Assembly: GCA_944326225.1 (NCBI GenBank)
Contig: CALVDI010000015.1
Span: forward strand, 1 to 44,908
Source of the DNA: an uncultured Bacteroidales bacterium
Lineage (GTDB): Bacteria; Bacteroidota; Bacteroidia; Bacteroidales; UBA932
Direction of reading: 5' to 3'
DNA length: 44,908 nt
Within the stretch, counting starts at the first letter, position 1; every line of letters begins with the position of its first letter. The translations under genes were made by a program, and so were the position numbers. Below the pieces are notes generated by a model. That model was not told the DNA's origin, made no database searches, and saw only the letters and a program-made list of their open reading frames with translations. Shown here in pieces: positions 8,114-16,060 of the stretch.

Positions 8114-9337
8114 TTATATGACCACGGAGAAACGTTCGGCAATCCTCTCATTCAGATCATTCGTATCGGAACCTATCTTGTCGTCCGTCACTTTGGCATA
8201 AATCTGCGTGGTCTCTATCCGGCTGTGGCCGAGCATCCGGCTGACCGTCTCAAGCGGAATCCCGTGCGACAGGGTGATTTCCGTGGCGTAGGTATGACGT
8301 CCGTTGTGAAAGACGAGCCTGCGGTCTATCCCGCAGATACTCGCTATGCGTTTCAGATAGTGATTCATTGTGCTGTTGGCGTACATAGGCAGCAGCCTGC
8401 CGTCAGGTGCAGTGTCTCGATATTTCTCGATGATTCGCAGGGGCAGTTCCAGCAATGGTATGTCAAACTCAATTCCGGTCTTTTCCCGTACGGCCTTTAT
8501 CCACCACGTCCCGTCGTCGGCCAGGTAAAGGTTGTTTCTTGTCAGCAACCGCATGTCTCCGTATGGGATGCCGGTATAGCAGGAGAACAGGAACATGTCC
8601 CTCACATGGTATAGGGACGGGCTATGGAGCGGCGTGGTCATGATCCGGTGTAGTTCATCATCCGTGAGGTATTTCTGCTCCGGTTTCGGATGTTCGGACT
8701 CATGACCGAAAAACGGGTATGCGGTGATTATACCGTCAGCGATGGCCTCCTTGACCACGGTCTTCAGACGTATTGTGAGATTTATGACGGTTCCCGGAGC
8801 CAAGCGGCATTCGGTACGCAGGTGCAGATCATATTTCTCGATGAAGGAAAGGTCCAATGCAGTAAAAGAGATGTCCGACACTTTGTATTGCGACCGGATG
8901 AACTTCTCCAGATGGCTGTATGCGTTCCTGTAGCCGGCGAGACTTTTGGCCGTGCGGTTTATTCCTACCCGCTTTTCGAAATTGCCGATGAACTTCATGA
9001 AATAGCCCAACAGTGTTTCCTGTCCGGAAGCCATGCCGAGCAGCCGCTGCTTCACATCCTCGGCGCTGATACCATCACTTACGGCAGACAGCTCGGCATA
9101 GATGCCAAGCGCTCTTGCCCGTATCTCATCTAGGCGGCTGTTGATTTCCTTTGCCGCCACGCTCTTGCCGGTAGCCCGGCCTGCTGCCCACATCTTCTGC
9201 GGCACCCTCAGTTTCATGCTGAAAGCCGATTCCGAGTATTTCCCGATGTTCAGCCTTGCCATCACGGGACAATACCCGTCAGCATCGGCCTCGCTCTTTT
9301 TAAGGTAGAACGACACCTTTACATTCGTCTGATTCAT
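8114..9337 (-). CDS. Tyrosine recombinase lacking canonical first arginine (IntDOT-like)
   Basis: A 407-residue integrase. The start at 9337 (MNQTNVKVSFYLKK) is chosen over an upstream in-frame ATG because the beta-strand N-terminus (KVSFYLKKSEADADGYCPVMARL) is the family's arm-binding domain and a -7 box lies 18 bases upstream at 9356-9363. Catalytic residues visible are Lys286, His344 and Arg347 (HNGRHTY), His371 (MLGHSRI) and Tyr380 (QIYAK). The Arg-I position reads TGIPYGD, with Pro258. Together with the downstream integrase it forms a two-recombinase operon. Confidence 0.9.
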   Translation of the reverse strand: MNQTNVKVSFYLKKSEADADGYCPVMARLNIGKYSESAFSMKLRVPQKMWAAGRATGKSVAAKEINSRLDEIRARALGIYAELSAVSDGISAEDVKQRLLGMASGQETLLGYFMKFIGNFEKRVGINRTAKSLAGYRNAYSHLEKFIRSQYKVSDISFTALDLSFIEKYDLHLRTECRLAPGTVINLTIRLKTVVKEAIADGIITAYPFFGHESEHPKPEQKYLTDDELHRIMTTPLHSPSLYHVRDMFLFSCYTGIPYGDMRLLTRNNLYLADDGTWWIKAVREKTGIEFDIPLLELPLRIIEKYRDTAPDGRLLPMYANSTMNHYLKRIASICGIDRRLVFHNGRHTYATEITLSHGIPLETVSRMLGHSRIETTQIYAKVTDDKIGSDTNDLNERIAERFSVVI

Positions 9338-9751
9338 AGTCTTTTCCTTTCTTTGCAAAATTACCGGATAGAGGTCAAATGAAAGGCATGACGAATATGG
9401 CAGAATATGGAAACAAGTTCCATGCGCTGAAGAACCGCCCTGTATTTTTCCTGCTTTGAGGAAAAATGAGTATCTTCGCTGACGCAAAATATGCAGGGAC
9501 AACGCTCTTTACGGCAATATCACAGAGGAATCAGAAACCTGTTTTCGCACGGTTTTTCCATCCTGAAAAGGCAACGGATAGGTAGCAATTCTTTTTCCTA
9601 ACCCTTCAAAAAAAGGATATTATGCCCTGATGAAGGACATGGAATAGAAACGCACATTACCGTTAATTTCCAACTGTTTGCTTTATTCTTCCTATTTTTA
9701 TCCGTATTCGGGCGAGTTTGCGTATATTTGCCATACCAACCCACTCAAAAT
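9338..9751. other. Island right-end region and divergent promoters
   Basis: About 410 bases without a credible gene. CAAAATTA at 9356-9363 is the minus-strand TAATTTTG box for the integrase pair. TATATTTG at 9723-9730 is the plus-strand -7 box for the gene at 9752. The change from AT-richer to GC-rich composition occurs near 9700, so the island's right end probably falls here. No tRNA and no direct repeat with the other end was recognised. Confidence 0.45.
9723..9730 (+). promoter_or_regulatory. -7 box for GNAT-OGT fusion gene
   Basis: TATATTTG matches TAnnTTTG exactly and lies 21 bases before the chosen ATG at 9752. A T-rich stretch (9696-9699) lies upstream, but no exact TTTG -33 element at 19-21 bases. 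Confidence 0.5.
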
Positions 9752-10906
9752 ATGATTGTCATAGAAACACCAAGGCTGCAGCTGCGCGAGATGACCCCTG
9801 CCGACCGGCCCGCCCTGTGCCGCATCCTGCAGGACAGCAAAGTCATGTACGCCTACAACGGTCCGTTCTCCGATGAGGAGGTGAACGGGTGGCTGGAGAG
9901 GCAGACGGGACGGTACAGGGAATGGGGCTACGGCCTCTGGGCAGTGGTGCTGAAGCAGACCGGAGAGATGATAGGCCAGTGCGGAGTGACCCGGCAGCTG
10001 TGGAACGGGGAGGAAATGCTGGAGGTCGGCTATCTGTTCCGGCACTCCCACTGGCATCAGGGCTACGCCACGGAAGCGGCCCGCGCCTGCATGGAATACG
10101 CATTCAACATCCTCGGGGCCTCCGAGGTCTGCTCCATCATCCGGGACAACAACATTCCCTCCCAGCGAGTGGCCCTGCGCAACGGCATGCGGAAAGCCGA
10201 AGGGGTGATGGTAAAGCATTACCGGGGAGCCGAAATGCCCCATTGGCTGTACCTGACGAGCCGGGAAGAATTCAGCGACACAGACGGACGCGGCTCCGGA
10301 AAGGACAGCAGAATCCTGACGGTACGCTATCAGGCACCCTGCGGAGAAATGCTCCTCGGCTCGCTCGGGGACAGGCTCTGCCTCTGCAGCTGGACCCGGG
10401 AGCTGCATCCGGGAAGGGTGGCGAACCGGCTTAGGAGAATACTCAAGGTGGAGTCGGAGGACTGCGGGCAAATAAGCGGCGATACTCCGGGACAATCCGC
10501 ATTTCCTGAAATCCTGCTAAGGACCGTACGGGAACTGGACGAATACTTCCGAGGAGAGCGCAGGGAGTTCGACATTCCCCTCCTGCTGGCCGGCTCCGAC
10601 TTCCAGAAGCGCGTCTGGCAGCAGCTCCCCCGCATCCCCTACGGGCAGACCGCATCCTACGGAGAACTGGCCGCTGCCATCGGATCCCCCAGGTCCGTCC
10701 GGGCAGTGGCCAATGCCAACGGCGCCAATGCTATCTCCATCATCCTTCCCTGCCACCGCGTCATCGGCAGCGACGGCAGTCTCACCGGCTACGGCGGAGG
10801 CCTCAGGGCCAAACAATATCTGCTCGACCTGGAATGTACAGAATGTACGCGCATCGGGCAAACACGACAACTATCTATATCCCAGATAAATAACTCTCAG
10901 GACTAA
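9752..10906 (+). CDS. GNAT acetyltransferase fused to O6-methylguanine-DNA methyltransferase
   Basis: One 384-residue protein with two domains. Residues 1-170 form a RimJ/RimL-type GNAT domain (IETPRLQLREMTPAD; acetyl-CoA loop HWHQGYATEAARA; NNIPSQRVALRNGM), which acetylates an unknown amine. Residues about 185-365 form an Ogt/MGMT domain, which removes alkyl groups from O6-alkylguanine in DNA: helix-turn-helix FQKRVWQQLPRIPYGQTASYGELA, arginine-finger region SVRAVANANG, and the active-site motif PCHRV with Cys334. The start at 9752 (MIVIETPRL) is preferred to an ATG 24 bases upstream, which lies almost on the -7 box. The reading frame is continuous through the linker, so this is a true fusion in this sequence. 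The gene encoding the base-repair protein AlkD lies 2 kb away. Confidence 0.9.
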   Translation: MIVIETPRLQLREMTPADRPALCRILQDSKVMYAYNGPFSDEEVNGWLERQTGRYREWGYGLWAVVLKQTGEMIGQCGVTRQLWNGEEMLEVGYLFRHSHWHQGYATEAARACMEYAFNILGASEVCSIIRDNNIPSQRVALRNGMRKAEGVMVKHYRGAEMPHWLYLTSREEFSDTDGRGSGKDSRILTVRYQAPCGEMLLGSLGDRLCLCSWTRELHPGRVANRLRRILKVESEDCGQISGDTPGQSAFPEILLRTVRELDEYFRGERREFDIPLLLAGSDFQKRVWQQLPRIPYGQTASYGELAAAIGSPRSVRAVANANGANAISIILPCHRVIGSDGSLTGYGGGLRAKQYLLDLECTECTRIGQTRQLSISQINNSQD

Positions 10907-10940
10907 TGGATTTCGGCTGGCCTCAAGCCCTCGAAATCCA
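10907..10940. repeat. Hairpin after GNAT-OGT gene
   Basis: A 9-bp perfect inverted repeat (tggatttcg 10907-10915, cgaaatcca 10932-10940) begins right after the stop codon, with a second small stem inside the loop. No T-tract follows, so it is an mRNA 3' end structure or weak terminator at best. Confidence 0.4.
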
Positions 10941-10990
10941 TCGGTCGCAGCAGCAATCTATTAACTAACAAGACATTACATAAAATCAAG

Positions 10991-11890
10991 ATGCTCAAGG
11001 ATTCCATAGATACTATTGACAGACTGACGGTGATATGCTTCTCGCCGACACGCACCTCCAGAAAAATAGCCGAGGCAGTGGCCGCCGGCATGAACGGCAC
11101 GCCTGGCGGAACTGCAGATTATGCCGATGCTTCACGGCAGATACGGACCATCGACCTGACTCTCGACCGGTCGGACGAGCCGATAATCCTGAACTCAGAT
11201 GGGGCAGTAGTGCTCGGAGCTCCGGTCTATGCCGGCAGAGTGGCACCAGAGGCAGTACGGCGGCTCAGGCGGATACAGGTGGCGGTGGGTGCCTCCGTCC
11301 CTGCGGTGGTGACCGTCACTTACGGCAACCGTGACTACGAGGACGCACTTGTCGAGCTGTACGACTTGGCCGTATCGCTGGGCCTCAGCCCGTTCGCCGC
11401 CGGAGCCTTCATCGGGGAGCACAGCTACAGCACCCCTGAGGTGCCCGTGGCCGATGGCCGTCCCGACACATTGGACCTGGCCGATGCCCGCATTTTCGGA
11501 GGACAATGCGCACGGAAACTGAACAGTTCCGGAGCTTTTGCCCCATTTCATATCAAGGGCAACCGGCCATACAAAGAGCCGTCCCGCCCGGTCTCAGACA
11601 CATCCCGTACTGCACAGTCATCATCCGGCAGCCAGGCCAAACCAGCTCCGTCTGTCCCGTTGACCGCCGACGGCTGTCCCCTCTGCGGAGAATGCGTGAG
11701 GGTATGCCCGACCGGAGCCGTCAGCATTGACCTGAATGTCCGGAAAGTGCTGACTGACCCCACACTCTGTATTCACTGCTGCGCCTGCGTCAGGGCCTGT
11801 CCAGCCGGACTGCGCACCTACACTACTCCATTCACCGCCTTCCTCCACGAGCACTGCTCAGCCCGCCGGGACCCTGAGACATTTCTGTAA
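10991..11890 (+). CDS. EFR1 family ferredoxin (flavodoxin-like plus two 4Fe-4S motifs)
   Basis: A 299-residue protein with an N-terminal flavodoxin-like domain (residues 12-180; phosphate loop ICFSPTRTSRKIAEAV, then VVLGAPVYAGRVAP). The C-terminal bacterial ferredoxin domain has two CxxCxxCxxxCP clusters: Cys229/232/235/239 (CPLCGECVRVCP) and Cys260/263/266/270 (CIHCCACVRACP). This matches the EFR1-type flavodoxin/ferredoxin proteins of anaerobes, thought to transfer electrons in the cytoplasm; the specific partner is unknown. A Ser/Pro-rich linker (about 195-225) separates the domains. It stands alone between a hairpin and a 166-base gap. Confidence 0.85.
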   Translation: MLKDSIDTIDRLTVICFSPTRTSRKIAEAVAAGMNGTPGGTADYADASRQIRTIDLTLDRSDEPIILNSDGAVVLGAPVYAGRVAPEAVRRLRRIQVAVGASVPAVVTVTYGNRDYEDALVELYDLAVSLGLSPFAAGAFIGEHSYSTPEVPVADGRPDTLDLADARIFGGQCARKLNSSGAFAPFHIKGNRPYKEPSRPVSDTSRTAQSSSGSQAKPAPSVPLTADGCPLCGECVRVCPTGAVSIDLNVRKVLTDPTLCIHCCACVRACPAGLRTYTTPFTAFLHEHCSARRDPETFL

Positions 11891-12056
11891 CGGTAAGCAG
11901 CGCAGCGGAGGCATTCTGCAATCACATAGCAATCAGCATATTAGCAGCACTACGTGATCTTTTGGAGGCGTCCGGACCAGCCGGAAAGCACGCATTACCA
12001 TGGTAACATCCTGATCAGCGAGTGATTACATTTTAGGGGTGTGCGCGTACTTACCG

Positions 12057-12869
12057 TTAATCCAGAGCGCAGTAGAAAAAGCCGCGGCTGTCGTGACGGA
12101 TTCCGACCAGGCCCCAGTGAACGAAAAGCGAGAGCAGATGTACGACCCGGCGGCGGGGGATGGTCACGCGGCGGCATATCTGCGACAGAGTCAGGCCACA
12201 AGGAGAAACCGAGAAAGCGGCGGGGTCTGAAACGCCAGAACAGGTACTGGCTGCAGGTGAGCCAGACTGGACCGGCTGACGGAAGGTACCGCCGGAAGCG
12301 GCTGCGACTACGGCAAGCAGTTCGCGTTCCTGGTCAGTAAAAGCCACCGAGGCCAGGCCATGGTGCAGACCTGAATCCGGCACCATCCGGACGTTACCGG
12401 CCGGCACTCTGTCCGCACTGCCGTTACGGCCATCGTCAGCCTCACATTTCCACAGGCCGATGTGCACCGGCGAGGCCAGGATATTCTCATCAGCGATACG
12501 CACGTAGGCCAGTCTGCGCCCGTTTTCCTCCTTCACCAGCACCGGCTTGCGGACAGCCGGTCCGACCGAGGCGACCAGCACCGAACGGCCCTCGGGGCGG
12601 TACACCCGCATGTCCACCTCAACCGCCGGAGTGCAGTAGACCTGAGCCGCAGCCTCGACCATGTACATCTCCTCCTCGCTGCGCACCCCGGCTATGCGGC
12701 CATTGTCCTTGACCCCTATCAGCAGCCGGCCTCCCTCAGTGTTGGCAAACGCCGACAGCGACCGCGCAATCTTCCGCGAGTCCGATATCTCGAACTTGAA
12801 ATCTTGCCGTACATGCTCGCCCTCCGAGATAAGGGCCCGTATGTACACCGTATCGTCCTGTATTTTCAT
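12057..12869 (-). CDS. AlbA_2 (Schlafen-like) domain protein with C-terminal winged helix
   Basis: A 270-residue protein. The start at 12869 is selected because the ATG is five bases past a perfect -7 box (minus strand TAAATTTG, 12875-12882); the further upstream in-frame sequence overlaps the divergent gene. The N-terminal AlbA_2/AAA_4 domain is clear: QDFKFEISDSRKIARSLSAFANTEGGRLLIGVKDNGRIAG (about residues 20-65). The C-terminal winged helix is LTLSQICRRVTIPRRRVVHLLSLFVHWGLV. Such proteins are generally considered nucleic-acid-binding or transcriptional regulators. It is divergent from alkD with promoters back to back, so it may regulate that gene; this is inference. Confidence 0.8.
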   Translation of the reverse strand: MKIQDDTVYIRALISEGEHVRQDFKFEISDSRKIARSLSAFANTEGGRLLIGVKDNGRIAGVRSEEEMYMVEAAAQVYCTPAVEVDMRVYRPEGRSVLVASVGPAVRKPVLVKEENGRRLAYVRIADENILASPVHIGLWKCEADDGRNGSADRVPAGNVRMVPDSGLHHGLASVAFTDQERELLAVVAAASGGTFRQPVQSGSPAASTCSGVSDPAAFSVSPCGLTLSQICRRVTIPRRRVVHLLSLFVHWGLVGIRHDSRGFFYCALD

Positions 12870-12874
12870 GTCCG

Positions 12875-12891
12875 CAAATTTACTACATTTG
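12875..12891. promoter_or_regulatory. Back-to-back divergent -7 boxes
   Basis: Minus-strand TAAATTTG (12875-12882) and plus-strand TACATTTG (12884-12891) are separated by one base. Each is followed by exactly five bases and then the ATG of its gene (12869 minus, 12897 plus). Polymerases could not occupy both at once, and both mRNAs would be leaderless or nearly so. Confidence 0.6.
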
Positions 12892-12896
12892 CCGGC

Positions 12897-13673
12897 ATGA
12901 TAGAGCAAATACTTAGACCATACATCCCGGAGAGGTTCGTCAGCGATGCCCGTTACCGCAGGGGGCACATCCGGGTAATCAACCCGCTGCCGGGCACACG
13001 GGTGCTCGGGCTGCATATTCCCGACATGAGGAAAGCAGCTGCGGAGCTGACATCTTCAGCCGACCGTGCGGCGGAACTCATAAGGCAGTTCGAGGCCGCT
13101 CCGAAGCGCAGCCTTTACTACGAGGAGTACATGGTCTGGGGCATGATGCTCAACCGGATGAAGATGCCTTTGGAAGAGCGTCTTGACAGACTGCGGGCAT
13201 TCGTTCCCCATATCGACAACTGGGCCGTGTGCGACAGTGTCTGCGCAGATGCCAGGTGGGCCCGCCCGGGTGACCGCCCGACATGGACATTCATCCTGGA
13301 GCACCTCGCCTCGCACAGGGAGTTTGAGGTGCGTTACGGCCTGATCCTGTACATGTCCCGCATGATGGAGGAGAGCACGCTGCCGGAGATATTCCGGCTG
13401 ATGGAAGGACTGGATCTGGAGCACATCCATTCGGACTACAGACAGGGGAAAGCCGACCGAGACAGCCCCGACCTCTGCCCCGGAACCGCCGTCGGCCGCC
13501 CGCCCTACTACGTCCGGATGGCCATGGCCTGGCTGATAGCCACCGCCCTTGCCAAGTACCCCGAGACGACCCGCACCCTGCTCTCCCGGACCCACCTGCC
13601 CGAAGACGTCCTCCGCCTCTACGTCCGCAAGGCCAGGGAGTCCTTCCGCACCCGCACCGTCTCCCCATTCTGA
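12897..13673 (+). CDS. DNA alkylation repair protein (AlkD-like HEAT-repeat glycosylase)
   Basis: A 258-residue alpha-helical protein of the AlkC/AlkD superfamily. AlkD enzymes excise N3- and N7-alkylpurines from DNA. Recognisable segments are PKRSLYYEEYMVWGMMLNRMKMPLEERL, the WAVCDSVCA helix, PTWTFILEHLASHREFEVRYGLILYMSRMM and YYVRMAMAWLIATALAKYPETTRTLL, each a HEAT-like helix pair in the family order. The ATG at 12897 lies five bases after a -7 box, which excludes the longer upstream frame. The neighbouring Ogt fusion at 9752 also repairs alkylation damage. Confidence 0.85.
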   Translation: MIEQILRPYIPERFVSDARYRRGHIRVINPLPGTRVLGLHIPDMRKAAAELTSSADRAAELIRQFEAAPKRSLYYEEYMVWGMMLNRMKMPLEERLDRLRAFVPHIDNWAVCDSVCADARWARPGDRPTWTFILEHLASHREFEVRYGLILYMSRMMEESTLPEIFRLMEGLDLEHIHSDYRQGKADRDSPDLCPGTAVGRPPYYVRMAMAWLIATALAKYPETTRTLLSRTHLPEDVLRLYVRKARESFRTRTVSPF

Positions 13674-13722
13674 CATCCGGCACAAATCTGCGCTTTTATG
13701 CGGTAATTCCGCCATTTTTCCC

Positions 13723-13730
13723 TAAGTTTG
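13723..13730 (+). promoter_or_regulatory. -7 box for rsmA
   Basis: TAAGTTTG, an exact TAnnTTTG match, eight bases before the rsmA ATG at 13739, giving a very short leader. Confidence 0.5.
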
Positions 13731-13738
13731 CATCTGAT

Positions 13739-14539
13739 ATGAAAGTCAGGGCGAAAAAACGGTTAGGGCAGCATTTTCTCAACGACGAGGGCATAGCGCG
13801 GAGAATAGTGGATTCTCTTCTGGAGATGGATCCGCGCGGAGCCGGATGCTCGGTGCTGGAGGTCGGCCCCGGCATGGGAGTGCTGACCAAATATCTGCTG
13901 CAGGAGGACGGTCTGGATTTCAGGGCAGTGGAGATAGACGAGGAGTCGGTCGAATACCTCATCCTGAACTATCCTTCCATCCGGTCGCGGCTCTACGAGG
14001 AAGATTTCCTGGGGATGGACCTGGGAAAAATATTCCCGGGGAAACTGGCTGTCATCGGAAATTTCCCGTACAATATCTCCTCGCAGATATTCTTCAAAAT
14101 TCTGGAATACAAGGACAATATCCCGCTGGCAGTGGGAATGATCCAGAAGGAGGTGGCGGACCGTCTCGCCTCCCCTCCGGGCAATAAGGCCTACGGCATC
14201 CTCTCGGTGCTGCTGCAGGCCTGGTACGACATCGAATACCTGTTCAGCGTAGAGCCCGGCTCGTTCACCCCTCCCCCGAAGGTGCGCTCGGCTGTAATCC
14301 GAATAAGGCGCAATGGCCGGACGTCCCTCGGCTGCGACGAGACCATCTTCAAGAGAGTGGTAAAGACCTGCTTCAACATGAGGCGCAAGACCATACGCAA
14401 CTCCATCAAGCCGATGCTGGGTGACTATACTCTTACCGACACAGCATCTCCATTGCTGGACATGCGGCCTGAACAACTCTCGGTGGAGATGTTTGTAGAA
14501 CTTACGAAATTATTGAAAACCAATACTAAAGCCAATTGA
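13739..14539 (+). CDS. rsmA: 16S rRNA (adenine1518/1519-N6)-dimethyltransferase RsmA/KsgA
   Basis: RsmA dimethylates the two adjacent adenines in helix 45 of 16S rRNA during 30S maturation, using S-adenosylmethionine. The 266-residue length is normal. The N-terminus KKRLGQHFLNDEGIARRIV is the family signature, the SAM motif I is VLEVGPGMGVLTKYL (about 40-55), the acidic motif II is FRAVEIDEESVEYL, and the catalytic NFPY motif is in IGNFPYNISSQI (about 103-108). The C-terminal domain has FTPPPKVRSAVIRI and CFNMRRKTIRNSIK. It is followed at once by the GH109-like gene (one base between stop and ATG). Confidence 0.97.
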   Translation: MKVRAKKRLGQHFLNDEGIARRIVDSLLEMDPRGAGCSVLEVGPGMGVLTKYLLQEDGLDFRAVEIDEESVEYLILNYPSIRSRLYEEDFLGMDLGKIFPGKLAVIGNFPYNISSQIFFKILEYKDNIPLAVGMIQKEVADRLASPPGNKAYGILSVLLQAWYDIEYLFSVEPGSFTPPPKVRSAVIRIRRNGRTSLGCDETIFKRVVKTCFNMRRKTIRNSIKPMLGDYTLTDTASPLLDMRPEQLSVEMFVELTKLLKTNTKAN

Positions 14540-14540
14540 T

Positions 14541-15962
14541 ATGAAACTCGGAAACATCTTTTTCGCACTTGCAGTGACTGTGTCGATGCTGATGACGGCA
14601 TCCTGCGACTCAGTAAGACACTGCGACAGTTCTGTCCCCTATGATATCCAGAACGGCAGAATCGTATTCCAGACCCCTCCCAGAGTGGAGGGACAGAAAT
14701 CCGTTCTCGGACTGGCCGTCGAGCCGATGAAAGTCGTGCGCGTAGGCTTCATCGGCCTGGGCATGAGAGGCCCCGGCGCAGTGGAGCGTTTCACCCACAT
14801 CGAGGGTACGGAGATCAAGGCTCTCTGCGACCTCTATCCAGAGAGAGCCGCCGCCGCTCAGGAGATCCTGAAAAAGGCCGGCCGTCCCCATGCCCAGGAA
14901 TACAGCGGCGAGGATGGCTGGAAGGAGCTCTGCCAAAGAGACGACATAGACCTCGTCTACATCGTGACCCCCTGGCAGAACCATGTGGAGATGGCCGTAT
15001 TTGCCATGGAGATGGGCAAGCATGTGGCCGTTGAGGTCCCGGCAGCCACATCCCTGGCCGAGTGCTGGGAACTTGTCAATACCGCCGAGCGTACCCAGAG
15101 ACACTGCATGATGCTGGAGAACTGCGTCTACGACTTCTTCGAGATGACCGCCCTCAACATGGCCCAGCAGGGTCTCTTCGGAGAGGTGCTTCACGGAGCC
15201 GGCGGATACATCCACAACCTGGAGCCTTTCTGGGACGAGTACCAGGGCAACTGGCGCCTGGACTTCAACCAGGACCATCGCGGTGACGTATACGCCACAC
15301 ACGGTTTCGGTCCCGTCTGCCAGGCCATGAATATCCACAGAGGCGATAAGCTGGAGACTCTGGTCGCTTTCGATACCAAGTCGGTCAACGGCCTCAAGCT
15401 CGTGCAGGACAAGATGGGCCTCGATGAGTGCGCCAACGGAGACTACACCATCACCCTCCTCAGCACCGCCAACGGCAAGATGATCGAGATTCACCACAAT
15501 GTCATGACCCCCCGCCCCTACGACCGCAAGTACCAGCTGACCGGTACCGAGGGCTTCGCCAACAAGTATCCCGTCGAGGGCTTCGCATTCGAGCCTGAGA
15601 ACATCAGCTCGGACGAGGTGCCCGACCACGAGGACCTCAGTTCCCACAGCTTCGTACCTGAGGCAGCACGCAAGGCACTCATGGAGAAATATATGCACCC
15701 GATTCACAAGGAAGTGGGCGAGATCGCCAAGAAGGTCGGCGGCCACGGCGGCATGGACTTCGTGATGGACTACCGCCTGGTTTACTGCCTGCTCAACGGC
15801 CTGCCCCTCGACATGGACGTCTATGACGCAGCCGAGTGGTCCTGCGTCGGCGAGCTCGGAGCAGTCTCCATGTTCCACGGCAACATGCCCGTAGAAGTGC
15901 CCGACTTCACCCGCGGCGACTGGGACAAGACCGACGGCTTCCACTTCGCCTACAAGAAATAA
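14541..15962 (+). CDS. Gfo/Idh/MocA family lipoprotein, GH109-like (alpha-N-acetylgalactosaminidase family)
   Basis: A 473-residue protein with a lipoprotein-like signal (AVTVSMLMTASCDS, Cys near residue 23), so probably exported and membrane-anchored. The Rossmann NAD-binding motif VGFIGLGMRGPGAVERF is near residue 70; the family motifs NHVEMAVFAMEMGKHVAVEVPAA and MMLENCVYDFFEM follow. The region GGYIHNLEPFWDEYQGNWRLDFN...RGDVYATHGFGPV is characteristic of the GH109 branch. GH109 enzymes use tightly bound NAD in a redox-assisted cleavage of alpha-GalNAc from glycans such as mucin or blood-group A antigen. Substrate here is inferred from family only. A strong terminator follows. Confidence 0.9.
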   Translation: MKLGNIFFALAVTVSMLMTASCDSVRHCDSSVPYDIQNGRIVFQTPPRVEGQKSVLGLAVEPMKVVRVGFIGLGMRGPGAVERFTHIEGTEIKALCDLYPERAAAAQEILKKAGRPHAQEYSGEDGWKELCQRDDIDLVYIVTPWQNHVEMAVFAMEMGKHVAVEVPAATSLAECWELVNTAERTQRHCMMLENCVYDFFEMTALNMAQQGLFGEVLHGAGGYIHNLEPFWDEYQGNWRLDFNQDHRGDVYATHGFGPVCQAMNIHRGDKLETLVAFDTKSVNGLKLVQDKMGLDECANGDYTITLLSTANGKMIEIHHNVMTPRPYDRKYQLTGTEGFANKYPVEGFAFEPENISSDEVPDHEDLSSHSFVPEAARKALMEKYMHPIHKEVGEIAKKVGGHGGMDFVMDYRLVYCLLNGLPLDMDVYDAAEWSCVGELGAVSMFHGNMPVEVPDFTRGDWDKTDGFHFAYKK

Positions 15963-15983
15963 GCACCTGAAGCTATAGACAGA

Positions 15984-16022
15984 ACTGTTCCGGGGCCACA
16001 CGCGGTTTCGGAACAGTTTTAT
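15984..16022 (+). terminator. Rho-independent terminator
   Basis: A 10-bp perfect stem (aactgttccg 15984-15993, cggaacagtt 16010-16019) followed by TTT and a T-rich stretch, 21 bases after the stop of the GH109-like gene. Confidence 0.85.
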
Positions 16023-16060
16023 TTGTATTCCCAAACCGTAAAGTTCATAGTAAAGCTAAA

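Larger units (their letters stand above)
1..9700. mobile_element. Integrated genomic island (two recombinase modules), left end outside window
   Basis: All genes here belong to mobile-element families: primase, ATPase, HTH proteins and three tyrosine recombinases, with no housekeeping gene. The sequence is visibly AT-richer than the GC-rich chromosome that begins at the gene at 9752. The layout integrase - unknown - HTH - ATPase - toprim (3660-127, minus strand) is the usual one of Bacteroides mobilizable elements, whose relaxase genes would lie left of position 1. The second part (5160-9337) looks like the recombination end of another element. I could not find a convincing attL/attR pair or a tRNA target, so the right boundary (9338-9720) and the junction between the modules (4794-5159) are estimates. 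Confidence 0.65.

Noticed and set aside
14610..16034. Long open frame antisense to the GH109-like gene
   Set aside because: It mirrors the codon pattern of the GC-rich gene on the other strand, has a low-complexity Val/His/Gly-rich product and no recognisable domain.
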